Position numbers and translations under genes: made by a program. Below the pieces are notes generated by a model. That model had not been told where the DNA came from, did no database searches, and saw nothing but the letters and a program-made list of their open reading frames with translations. From contig JBKQSL010000219.1 in assembly GCA_052143655.1 (NCBI GenBank), positions 1-5,437 of the forward strand: a stretch of DNA of 5,437 bases, given 5' to 3'. This document shows, piece after piece, positions 1 through 5,403 of this stretch; position 1 is the first letter of the stretch, and every line of letters starts with the position of its first letter. This DNA comes from CAVSUR01 sp052143655 (GTDB lineage Bacteria > Actinomycetota > Actinomycetes > Streptosporangiales > Streptosporangiaceae).

Positions 1-157
1 CGAGCAGGTGCGCCTGATCGGTCACCCGGCCGGTCAGCACCGTCGTGCCCGCAAGCCGCTGCAGCTGCATGCCTTCAAACAGGAATCCGAACGGATCGCC
101 CAGTTCCCCGCGAAGGACAAGCCGGTACCTGCGGCCTTGCGTCCAGTTGCTTTCCAT
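1..157 (-). CDS. Small uncharacterised actinobacterial protein (3' end outside window)
   Basis: Reading leftward from the ATG at 157-155, 52 codons are open to the window edge, so the C-terminus is missing. The visible protein has a short polar leader (MESNWTQGRR), then YRLVLRGELG, FLFEGMQLQ, TTVLTGRVTDQAHL. This resembles a family of small (roughly 70-100 residue) actinobacterial proteins of unknown function. From memory, these have a beta-strand start like YRLVVxGELG, a central FEGM segment, and a T-x-L-x-G-x-V-x-D-Q-A/S-x-L stretch before a helix. I know no reaction or partner for them. The ATG is the only ordinary start between the upstream in-frame TGA and the conserved core. A weak AGGA lies very close to it, so initiation may be poor or leaderless. 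It follows the LuxR-type gene in the same direction, 193 bp away, with a terminator-like hairpin between them, so it is probably a separate transcription unit. No signal peptide or membrane segment is seen. The family match is recalled, not searched. Confidence 0.72.
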   Translation of the reverse strand, partial: MESNWTQGRRYRLVLRGELGDPFGFLFEGMQLQRLAGTTVLTGRVTDQAHLL

Positions 158-179
158 TTCCTGCGCAGCTTCACATTCA

Positions 180-204
180 GGCAGGTGACCCGTCATCACC
201 TGCC
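180..204. promoter_or_regulatory. Perfect 9-bp dyad upstream of the small protein gene
   Basis: GGCAGGTGA (180-188) and TCACCTGCC (196-204) are exact reverse complements separated by 7 nt. The dyad ends 22 nt upstream of the ATG at 157. It could be a dimeric repressor's operator or a hairpin in the 5' leader. Its place in the promoter/leader region is seen directly; a regulatory function is inferred. Confidence 0.42.
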
Positions 205-210
205 GGGTGG

Positions 211-226
211 TTTCACCTAGGGGAAA
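211..226. promoter_or_regulatory. Near-palindrome around CCTAGG upstream of the small protein gene
   Basis: The 16 bases TTTCACCTAGGGGAAA match their reverse complement at 14 of 16 positions. They contain another TCACCT hexamer (213-218), in the same orientation as the one at 196-201 and 17 bp away. Together with the dyad at 180-204, this gives three TCACCT/AGGTGA hexamers in 36 bp, which could be a clustered protein-binding site. No clear -35/-10 pair was recognised here. Confidence 0.28.
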
Positions 227-286
227 GCTGCCGCTGGCCTGGACCCGGTCCGCACGTCCGGGCGCCGGCCAGCCGCAGGCAACGAG

Positions 287-318
287 GCAGGCCGGCCTGG
301 GCGGGGATGCCGGCCTGC
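287..318 (-). terminator. Terminator-like hairpin after the LuxR-type gene
   Basis: GCAGGCCGGC (287-296) and GCCGGCCTGC (309-318) form a perfect 10-bp, very GC-rich stem with a 12-nt loop. The stem begins 32 nt downstream of the regulator's TAG stop. There is no T-run, which is common for actinobacterial terminators. It would separate the regulator's transcript from the small gene at 1-157. Confidence 0.5.
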
Positions 319-350
319 GGCGCCCAGTGTCTCATCCCCAGAGGCTCGCT

Positions 351-2513
351 CTAAAGGAGGCCGCGCTGGCGGCCGCGGTTGAGCGCGTCGGCCCGTGAGC
401 ACACCGCGAGCTTGCGGTAGATCGCCCGGACATGGCTATGGACCGTGTTGTGCGACACGTAGAGCTCACGGCCGATGTCCCGCTCGGACAGATCGCCGTG
501 CAGCAGCTTGAGCACCCGGAGTTCCCGCTGCGTCAGCTCCTGATCCGCGGACCGGGCGTAGCGGGTCTGCGGTGGCCGGTCGAGGGCAGCCAGCCTCCCG
601 GCCAGGATCCCTGGATCTGGGCAGGATTCCAGGAGGACTCTCGCCTCGGTTATCGTATCCGCGGCACGCTTGTGCTGGCCCAGGCTCCGGAGCACGGTCG
701 CGTGGCTGAGCAGCGCATTCGCCAGCTGGATGGGCTGGCCGAAGGTGCGCGAAAGGGCGACGCCGCGTTCGATCAGCGGCAGTGCCTCCCCGGGCCTGCC
801 GCGCGCCGCGAGCGATACTCCCAGCGCCAGCGGAGCCACGCCGATGGTCTTCTCGGTGCCGTGCTCCCGCACGAATTCGGCTGCCGTCTCGGCCAGCACC
901 CGCTGTTCTTCAAGACGGCCCCGCTCGCCGGCGATCTGCGAACGGTAGGCCAGCGACGCCTCGCCAGCCAGCCACTGCGCGCTCGCGGGCGCCAGCGCCG
1001 CCGATTCCGCGAACCACCGGTCGGCCTCGTCGAGCTCACCCCGGAAATACAGCCCCGTGCCTACCGCCCAGCACGCCAGTGGCCGCCACGGGGACCCGGG
1101 GCCTTCAAGCACGGCTACCCGGCGGCCATTTTCCAGCTGGGCGCCGATATCTCCCCACGGGAAGGCGGCCTGCAGCATCGTCAGGCTCGCCTCAGCCGAG
1201 CTGAAGCCGTCCGGCAGCGGCCCGGTGCTCAGATCGCCCAGCCGCCCGACCGCCGCGATGGCCCGCGCCGCCTCCTCCCGCTTGGCGGACAGGGAGAGCA
1301 CCCACGCCTGAACCAGGAGCAGCTGTACGTCGCCGCTCAGTATGTCCTCGGGGAGCCGCCGCAGCCAGGCCAGGACGGTGTCGTACCGGCACGTGTTGGC
1401 ATGACCGATCCAGGAGGTTTCAATCAGCTCGCCGGCCTCGGCATACGCCCCGGCTGCTATCGCATGCTGGATCGCCTCGTCAGTTGTCCCGTGATCACGA
1501 TGCCAGGCGTACGCGCGGCGGTGCAGCGCCGGGGCGGTGCCTGGCTCGCGCTGCTCAAGCTCGACCCGGAGCAGTTGCGCGAAGAGGTGGTGGAAGCGGT
1601 ACCACCCGCCCTCGTCGTCGAGCGGGACGAGGAACAGGTTGGTCCGTGACAGCGCGCCGAGCATCGCGGCCGAGCCCTCCTGCTCCATCACGGCATCACA
1701 GAGGGGGCCGGACAGCCGTTCAAGAATCGAAGTGCGGAGCATCAGCGTCTGCGCCGGCGGGTCATGCGCCTCGAGTACCTCTGTCACCAGGAAATCCAGC
1801 ACGTGACGGTGCGAGCCGCCAAATCTGCGCACGAAAGCGGAGCGGTCGGCAGCGTGCTGCAGCGACAGAGCGGCGAGATAGAGCCCGGCCGGCCATCCCT
1901 CCGTCTTCCCTACCAGACTCTCGACATCCTCGGGCGTGAGGTCGAGCCCGAGACGGCCGTTCAGGAAGGCATCCGCCTCCTCGGAGGTGAATCGCAGATC
2001 GCCGGCTCGCAGCTCGAGCAGATCACCGTGGGCGCGTAGCGCAGCGACCGGCAGGACCGGCTCTGTCCTGCTCGCGAGGACGAGCTGCAACCCCGGCGGC
2101 GCATGGTCGATGAACCACACGACACTGGCGCGGGCTAGGGTGCCCGAGATCCGGTGGAAGTCATCCAGGATGAGCATGATCGGACCCTGGCCATCGAGGT
2201 CGTTGACCAGGCGCGGCAGGACCTCGTCAACGACTGGTGCCGCGACCGTAAGCGCCGGCGCCGGCCTGGCAACGGCGGGGCGTGCGCAGCGGATCGCCTC
2301 GATCGCATGTGTCCACAGGACTATAGGGTCGTTGTCTCCCTCGTCCAGCGTCAGCCACGCGACGGGGTTCCGCGCGGCCTCGGCCTCGCGCCACGCCGCC
2401 AGCAGGGTCGTTTTTCCGAAGCCCGCCGGGCAGGCGAGAAGAGTGAGCCTGCGATCCGACCCGCTTCGAAGACGTTCTAGAAGGCGCTCGCGGGGAATCG
2501 TCAGCTCCCGCAC
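351..2513 (-). CDS. LAL/MalT-like LuxR-family ATPase regulator, 5' end disrupted
   Basis: Large ATP-binding LuxR-type regulator, 720 codons from the first GTG (2513). By family, these are cytoplasmic signal-transduction ATPases that bind an inducer and ATP, oligomerise and activate transcription; the inducer here is unknown. Visible parts are: Walker A PAGFGKTT (residues 29-36), WLTLDEGDND (53-62) typical of MalT-like proteins, Walker B LILDDFH (114-120), the LASRTEP and EGWPAGLYLAALSL segments of the ATPase module, a long alanine-rich helical/TPR-like middle (about 330-640), and a C-terminal LuxR helix-turn-helix (659-720, with LTQRELRVLKLL, then VSHNTVHSHVRAIYRKL). The start is doubtful. 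Codons before GTG 2513 still read GTKLHPPPV, the usual LAL N-terminal motif, back to about 2561. No ATG, GTG or TTG lies between there and an in-frame TGA inside the IS element, and no ribosome binding site precedes GTG 2513. Native expression is therefore probably lost or reduced, and 15 or more N-terminal residues are missing. The ATPase and DNA-binding parts look intact. Confidence 0.9.
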   Translation of the reverse strand: MRELTIPRERLLERLRSGSDRRLTLLACPAGFGKTTLLAAWREAEAARNPVAWLTLDEGDNDPIVLWTHAIEAIRCARPAVARPAPALTVAAPVVDEVLPRLVNDLDGQGPIMLILDDFHRISGTLARASVVWFIDHAPPGLQLVLASRTEPVLPVAALRAHGDLLELRAGDLRFTSEEADAFLNGRLGLDLTPEDVESLVGKTEGWPAGLYLAALSLQHAADRSAFVRRFGGSHRHVLDFLVTEVLEAHDPPAQTLMLRTSILERLSGPLCDAVMEQEGSAAMLGALSRTNLFLVPLDDEGGWYRFHHLFAQLLRVELEQREPGTAPALHRRAYAWHRDHGTTDEAIQHAIAAGAYAEAGELIETSWIGHANTCRYDTVLAWLRRLPEDILSGDVQLLLVQAWVLSLSAKREEAARAIAAVGRLGDLSTGPLPDGFSSAEASLTMLQAAFPWGDIGAQLENGRRVAVLEGPGSPWRPLACWAVGTGLYFRGELDEADRWFAESAALAPASAQWLAGEASLAYRSQIAGERGRLEEQRVLAETAAEFVREHGTEKTIGVAPLALGVSLAARGRPGEALPLIERGVALSRTFGQPIQLANALLSHATVLRSLGQHKRAADTITEARVLLESCPDPGILAGRLAALDRPPQTRYARSADQELTQRELRVLKLLHGDLSERDIGRELYVSHNTVHSHVRAIYRKLAVCSRADALNRGRQRGLL

Positions 2514-2554
2514 GGGCGGCGGATGCAGTTTCGTACCGACCAGGATCGGCTGCT

Positions 2555-2561
2555 CCGTGCC
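2555..2561. repeat. Target-site duplication, left copy (CCGTGCC)
   Basis: CCGTGCC lies directly outside the left terminal inverted repeat, and the identical 7-mer lies directly outside the right one at 4819-4825. A chance match of 7 bases at exactly these borders is unlikely (about 1 in 16,000). A 7-bp duplication falls within the range known across IS4-family subgroups. Confidence 0.8.
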
Positions 2562-2588
2562 CAGCCCAACACCAGGGACTTTAGGTGT
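2562..2588 (+). repeat. Left terminal inverted repeat of the IS4-family element
   Basis: Read inward, it begins CAGCCCAACACCA and then has GGACTTTAGG. It matches the inward reading of the right end at 23 of 27 positions, with mismatches at repeat positions 2, 14, 21 and 23. An ACTTAA-like core in terminal repeats is known from the IS4/IS231 group. Part of it (CAGGGACT, 2573-2580) is repeated in inverted form at 2619-2626, a possible subterminal transposase site. Confidence 0.82.
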
Positions 2589-2683
2589 TCATGCCTGCCT
2601 GGGTTGTTGTGATCTCGTAGTCCCTGTATCGATCTTGTTGTCTGGTTCTGTGGTGGGTGCCGGGATGGCGGGGCATGCGTGAG

Positions 2684-2703
2684 GCCCGCGTGACGCCGCG
2701 GGC
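2684..2703. repeat. GC-rich hairpin inside the IS left end
   Basis: GCCCGCG (2684-2690) and CGCGGGC (2697-2703) are exact inverted repeats with a 6-nt loop, in the non-coding stretch between the transposase stop and the left terminal repeat. Together with the hairpin at 2728-2744 it may form a tandem terminator, or block read-through into the element from outside. The role is inferred. Confidence 0.4.
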
Positions 2704-2727
2704 GGGCGTACGGTTCCACGGTCCGTA

Positions 2728-2744
2728 GCCCCGCCTGGCGGGGC
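2728..2744 (-). terminator. Terminator-like hairpin after the transposase gene
   Basis: GCCCCGC (2728-2734) and GCGGGGC (2738-2744) pair perfectly across a 3-nt loop (CTG). The hairpin lies 38 nt downstream of the transposase stop codon, the usual distance for an intrinsic terminator. It has no T-run. Confidence 0.5.
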
Positions 2745-2782
2745 GTCTCCTCCTTCCGGTTGGTGTTTCGGCTGGTCAGGGG

Positions 2783-4525
2783 CTAGGTGGTGCCGGGGGC
2801 GAAGCGGGTGATCTCCGGGACGCCGGTCGTGGTCTTCTTGGTGGCGACGTTATGGCCGGACTTCGGCCGGCTCTTCTGGGTGCGGGGCGCGTGCCGTTCC
2901 CGGCCGGTGACGATCAGGGTGCGCAGCAGCGACCGCGCGGTCGCGTCGGCGAGCGCGGCCAGTTCGGGCAGCGATGTCGTCGCGGTGACCTTGCTCTGGA
3001 TCATGGACCGGACCGCGGTCTGCCAGCTGGCCCTGAATGACACCGCGTCAGTGCCCGGCGGTGCCGGAGCCGGGTCGCGGCGCGGTGCCCGCGCGGCGGC
3101 GGCCGGGCCGCTCAGCGATCCCGCCGAGCTGGCACGGACCAGCTGCGTTCCGGTCATCCAGGCCCAGAACTCGCTGATCACGCCGCGGGGGGTGCCCGCG
3201 CGCAGCACCGGCCCGGCGGTGCGCTCCCCGGCGCCGCGGATGGTGGTCTTGTCCTCCCCGAAGGTGGTCTCTGAGGCTGACCAGCGCGTCTGGCAGGTGC
3301 CCCGGAGCGCCTCGGCGGGGGCGGCGACGTGATCGAGCAGCGTGCTGATGATCGTGTACGTCTCCGACACCTCCTGGCCGTCGCCGCAGGGCAGGACCGC
3401 ATTGTGCTCGGCTGCCCGGACCGGCAGCCGGTCAGCGGCCCTGCCGCCGGGCGCGTTCAGGTACGACATCCGTGACCCGTCGGGCAGCCAGCCGCCCTCG
3501 GTGGCCGGCAGGGCCGGGGACTTGTCCTTGACCCGGGCCACCACATGCGCGCCGGCGTCGATGAGCGCGGCGATGATGGCGTAGCCGGGAAAATTGCGAT
3601 CGAAGCAGAAAACCCGGCCCGCGAACAGTTCCGGGCGGCGCCTGATCAGCCGCAGCAGCAGCGTCTGCTCCCCGGCCCGGGCGTTCCCGGTGATCGCGCC
3701 CAGGACCGCCCGGCCGGCCCGCATCGTCACGATCACGGCCAGCAGCTGCGGAAACGGCGCCTGGCCGTATCCTTTGAAGGTCTTTGTTCCCGCGCAGCCG
3801 AACATCGCGCGGTTCGCCGGCGTGTCAGCCAGGCTGGTGAGCATCCCGTCGACGGCGCACACCGCCATGCCCGCCAGGAGCACCGCCCCCGCGGCGCCGG
3901 CTGAAACCAGGGGTCCCGCCGCGATCCAGAACAGCTCCTCCATCACCGACCCCGGGATCCGCCGGAACCACTGGGAGTTCACCTTGGAGGTCGGGGGATG
4001 CCAGTGCCGGGCGAACGGCACGTCGGCCAGATGGCCGGCCAGCCGCTTCATCGCTTCCGCTGATCCGGCGTCGGGCATCAGCGTCATCGCGACCAGCAGC
4101 CGGATCGCCAGCGGCAGCGACATCAGCCGGCGGCGCTCCGGCCTTGCCAGCCGCCCGTCGGCGATCGCCCGCTCGGCCAGGTCCTCGATCACCCCGTCGC
4201 CCAGATGGGCTTCCATCTCGCCCAGCCGCGCGAGCTCCGGCAGCCAGCCGCCGGCCAGCACCGCGCCGGCAGCCGTGACCACCGCCGGAACCGTGACGAC
4301 GGGATGGCAGAACGTCATCAGCTCGCCGGTGACCGGCGGCGCCTGCCCTGCGGCCAGCACCACCCTCGCGCCGGGCCCGCCCGCCGCCAGCCGCCCGGAC
4401 CCGGCCCGCAGGTCAGCGGCCCGGAACGCCGTGATCGCCACCGGCTGCGCCTCCAGCAGGCCCTCGCCCGCCACCTCCGGGACCGGCGCACTTGCACAAT
4501 TAACAACAGACATGCAGGAAGACAC
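2783..4525 (-). CDS. IS4-family DDE transposase
   Basis: Transposase that cuts and joins the ends of the surrounding element. An IS4 N-terminal-like region (about residues 75-195, with LGDGVIEDLAERAI and RRRLMSLPLAIRLLVAMTLMP) is followed by the DDE catalytic domain. D226 sits in CAVDGMLTSLADTPANRAMFG-type sequence (first Asp before the DTPAN motif), D309 is in FCFDRNFPGYA, and E419 is in RWSASETTFGEDK with K426 seven residues later. The RWxASETTFGEDK form is the one I associate with actinobacterial IS4 transposases. The C-terminus is basic (RERHAPRTQKSRPK). In the family's Y-x2-R-x3/4-E-x6-K signature the tyrosine position is Cys411, which may weaken activity. The start is uncertain: GTG 4525, ATG 4513 (576 residues) or ATG 4318 (residue 70, close to where the family domain begins) are all possible. 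None has a strong ribosome binding site, but third-position GC stays high upstream of residue 70. The frame has no internal stop. Confidence 0.9.
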   Translation of the reverse strand: MSSCMSVVNCASAPVPEVAGEGLLEAQPVAITAFRAADLRAGSGRLAAGGPGARVVLAAGQAPPVTGELMTFCHPVVTVPAVVTAAGAVLAGGWLPELARLGEMEAHLGDGVIEDLAERAIADGRLARPERRRLMSLPLAIRLLVAMTLMPDAGSAEAMKRLAGHLADVPFARHWHPPTSKVNSQWFRRIPGSVMEELFWIAAGPLVSAGAAGAVLLAGMAVCAVDGMLTSLADTPANRAMFGCAGTKTFKGYGQAPFPQLLAVIVTMRAGRAVLGAITGNARAGEQTLLLRLIRRRPELFAGRVFCFDRNFPGYAIIAALIDAGAHVVARVKDKSPALPATEGGWLPDGSRMSYLNAPGGRAADRLPVRAAEHNAVLPCGDGQEVSETYTIISTLLDHVAAPAEALRGTCQTRWSASETTFGEDKTTIRGAGERTAGPVLRAGTPRGVISEFWAWMTGTQLVRASSAGSLSGPAAAARAPRRDPAPAPPGTDAVSFRASWQTAVRSMIQSKVTATTSLPELAALADATARSLLRTLIVTGRERHAPRTQKSRPKSGHNVATKKTTTGVPEITRFAPGTT

Positions 4526-4562
4526 CTGGGGCTCTTGTTACGGATTGGATCAGATACCCGAA

Positions 4563-4591
4563 TCCATACCAGGAGCCCCGCCCATGATCAA
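4563..4591 (-). promoter_or_regulatory. Candidate promoter of the transposase
   Basis: On the minus strand, TTGATC (4591-4586) resembles a -35 box. It is followed after exactly 17 nt by TATGGA (4568-4563), a fair -10 box. Transcription would begin near 4556, about 30-45 nt before the GTG 4525 or ATG 4513 starts. It lies inside the element, upstream of its only gene. This rests on consensus resemblance only. Confidence 0.4.
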
Positions 4592-4791
4592 ATTGCGTGC
4601 CAGCGGGCCGTCTCGCGCCCCTGGACTACACCAGGGCCCACTTTGCGGGGCATTCTTGCCCTCGTGTCCGAATTCCGGCGCCCCGCTGCCACGCAAACGG
4701 CGTTACCCGGACACAGCGGGCCTCAAAGAGCCGCACGGCAGGCCTGTGCGTGCCCCGGGCTCCCCGCGAAAATCCCAGGTCACAAGGCCGG

Positions 4792-4818
4792 ACACGTTAA
4801 GTCCGTGGTGTTGGGCCG
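4792..4818 (-). repeat. Right terminal inverted repeat of the IS4-family element
   Basis: Read inward on the minus strand it begins CGGCCCAACACCA and then GGACTTAACGTG, matching the left end at 23 of 27 positions. It supplies the TAA (4799-4797) that now ends the interrupted IS30-type frame. Confidence 0.82.
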
Positions 4819-4961
4819 CCGTGCCGCGCGATTTCCCGGGACACGACCGATTCCTCCCGCCCGATCGAGAATGCTATGTCCTTATTGCCCAGTCCTTTTG
4901 CCAGGCCGCGGGAAATGTCTTCACGATCTTCCAGCGTGAGGGGCTCGCGCTTCGGGGCCAC
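4797..4961 (-). pseudogene. IS30-family transposase, N-terminal fragment cut by the IS4 element
   Basis: From GTG 4961, 48 codons give LTLEDREDISRGLAKGL, then KDIAFSIGREESVVSREIARHG. This is the N-terminal helix-turn-helix of IS30-type transposases, whose usual form is LTLEEREEISRGLAxG, IAxxLGRxxSTVSREIxRNG. That domain recognises the element's ends. The DDE nuclease domain, about 300 residues, is absent. The frame enters the IS4 right end after G48 and adds GPTPRT before TAA at 4799-4797, for 54 residues in all. The start is supported by AGGAG five nt before the GTG. If the IS4 element and one target copy are removed, the frame continues as AADPGRYETASAARA, which is only vaguely IS30-like and lies out of frame with the LuxR-type gene. 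The fragment was therefore probably truncated already when the IS4 element arrived. A short peptide could still be made, but it should not transpose anything. Confidence 0.75.
4819..4825. repeat. Target-site duplication, right copy (CCGTGCC)
   Basis: Identical to 2555-2561 and directly outside the right terminal repeat. It lies within the Arg-His-Gly codons of the IS30-type fragment, placing the IS4 insertion point there. Confidence 0.8.
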
Positions 4962-4974
4962 GCATTCTCCTGTC

Positions 4975-4996
4975 GGCTCGCGTGTCCGCGCGAGCC
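4975..4996. repeat. Perfect 8-bp hairpin just before the IS30-type ribosome binding site
   Basis: GGCTCGCG (4975-4982) and CGCGAGCC (4989-4996) pair perfectly around a 6-nt loop. The stem ends a few nt upstream of the AGGAG serving GTG 4961. Structures near the 5' end of transposase genes can stop impinging transcripts from driving transposase synthesis; that role is an inference here. Confidence 0.45.
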
Positions 4997-5139
4997 TTTC
5001 ACGACAGGAAGATCATCCCCGGCAAGCCCGATTCGGACGTTAAATCCGTGTCGCCTGTTAAACCCGATTGCTTGGACCGTCTGTGATCAAGGATGCTTTT
5101 GCGAAAAGGTGGTAACGCAGTGAGGAATCGGCAGGGCGG
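4997..5139. other. Gene-free stretch between yoeB remnant and IS30 fragment
   Basis: No reading frame here has family-like sequence. It holds two spaced TTTAAC words on the minus strand (GGGTTTAAC and GGATTTAAC, around 5064 and 5048). The 14-mer at 5037-5050 differs at one position from part of the IS4 right terminal repeat. The end of the IS30-type element should lie here, about 50-100 bp before its transposase start, but with only one end left it cannot be fixed. A short CTTTT-gcg-AAAAG inverted repeat near 5096-5108 is too weak to call a terminator for yoeB. Confidence 0.4.
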
Positions 5140-5403
5140 TCAGCCGTCGTAATGGTACCGGGCCTGAAGGATGATCAGTTCATCATCGGTCGCGCCGTAG
5201 ACAAGACGGTGCTCGTCATCGATCCGCCGCGACGAGTAGCCAGACAGATTCCGGCGCAGCGGCTGAGGCTTGCCGACTCCCTAGAATGGGGTCCGCCGTG
5301 CTTCCTCGATGAGCCGGAGCAGCCGGCGCAGCATTTTCTTATCGGTCGTGGCCCAGTAGGTGAGGTCTTCCCAGCCCTGAGCGTGGAAGACAATGTTCCT
5401 CAA
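5140..5403 (-). pseudogene. yoeB: YoeB-type toxin gene with in-frame amber stop
   Basis: YoeB toxins are small ribosome-dependent mRNA endonucleases neutralised by the antitoxin YefM. From TTG 5403 the frame gives RNIVFHAQGWEDLTYWATTDKK-type sequence up to TPF (residue 40), then TAG at 5283-5281. After the stop, the same frame continues with GVGKPQPL, RRNLSGYSSRRIDDEHRLVY, and ends QARYHYDG before TGA at 5142-5140. The 87-position length is close to the usual 84-90. Against E. coli YoeB, the stop replaces Glu40, catalytic Glu46 is Gln, and the conserved Trp of GFWSRR is Ser. Each could arise from a usual codon by one base change. The equivalents of catalytic Arg65 (EHRL) and His83 (RYHY) remain, but downstream of the stop. 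The start overlaps the antitoxin stop by TTGA, indicating translational coupling. The 40-residue product lacks every catalytic residue, so the toxin should be dead. A sequencing error could explain the stop but not the Gln and Ser changes as well. Confidence 0.85.

Larger units (their letters stand above)
2562..4818 (-). mobile_element. Complete IS4-family insertion sequence, 2257 bp
   Basis: The element is bounded by imperfect terminal inverted repeats (2562-2588 and 4792-4818, 23 of 27 positions matching) and flanked by a 7-bp direct repeat. It carries one transposase gene on the minus strand (2783-4525). The transposase-distal end (2589-2782) is non-coding and holds two GC-rich hairpins. 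The promoter-proximal end (4526-4791) is also non-coding, with a candidate promoter. At 2.26 kb it is longer than the classic 1.4-1.6 kb IS4 elements, because both the transposase and the flanking non-coding parts are long. It has landed at the 5' end of the LuxR-type gene and inside the start of an IS30-type open frame. The intact ends and target duplication suggest a fairly recent single insertion. No passenger gene is present. Confidence 0.85.

Noticed and set aside
8..220. A 70-codon open frame on the plus strand at the left edge
   Set aside because: The opposite strand codes family-like sequence (YRLVLRGELG…TTVLTGRVTDQ). The plus frame is arginine/histidine-rich with no recognisable motif.
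432..1649. A 405-codon open frame on the plus strand
   Set aside because: It is the antisense shadow of the LuxR-type regulator, whose sense frame carries Walker A, Walker B and helix-turn-helix motifs.
2501..2719. A 72-codon minus-strand frame spanning the IS left end, as a possible new N-terminus for the regulator
   Set aside because: It is in a different frame from the regulator and ends in a stop at 2501, so it cannot supply a start without frameshifting. Its sequence is unlike LAL N-termini.
4618..4640. CCCTGG-actaca-CCAGGG inverted repeat inside the IS right end, as an operator or attachment site
   Set aside because: It is only a 6-bp stem in GC-rich DNA with nothing else supporting a role.
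4842..4857. GGAGGAA at 4857-4851 followed after 6 nt by GTG 4844, as the original start of the LuxR-type gene
   Set aside because: This GTG is Val40 of the IS30-type frame (ESVVSREIARHG), and after removal of the IS it is out of frame with the regulator. The ribosome-site-like bases are Gly-Arg-Glu-Glu codons.
3594..5123. A 509-codon open frame on the plus strand, including an ATG at 4584 with AGGAG upstream
   Set aside because: It lies antisense to the transposase, passes straight through the IS right end and target duplication into the IS30 fragment, and has proline/serine/arginine-rich sequence with no family resemblance. Long antisense frames are expected in GC-rich DNA.
5281..5283. Recoding or read-through of the TAG in the toxin gene
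   Set aside because: Read-through would still give Gln at the catalytic Glu and Ser at the conserved Trp. Decay explains all three changes more simply.
5175..5393. A 72-codon minus-strand frame over the toxin region
   Set aside because: It is out of frame with the YoeB-like sequence and has no family features. The real frame is 5403-5140, interrupted by TAG.
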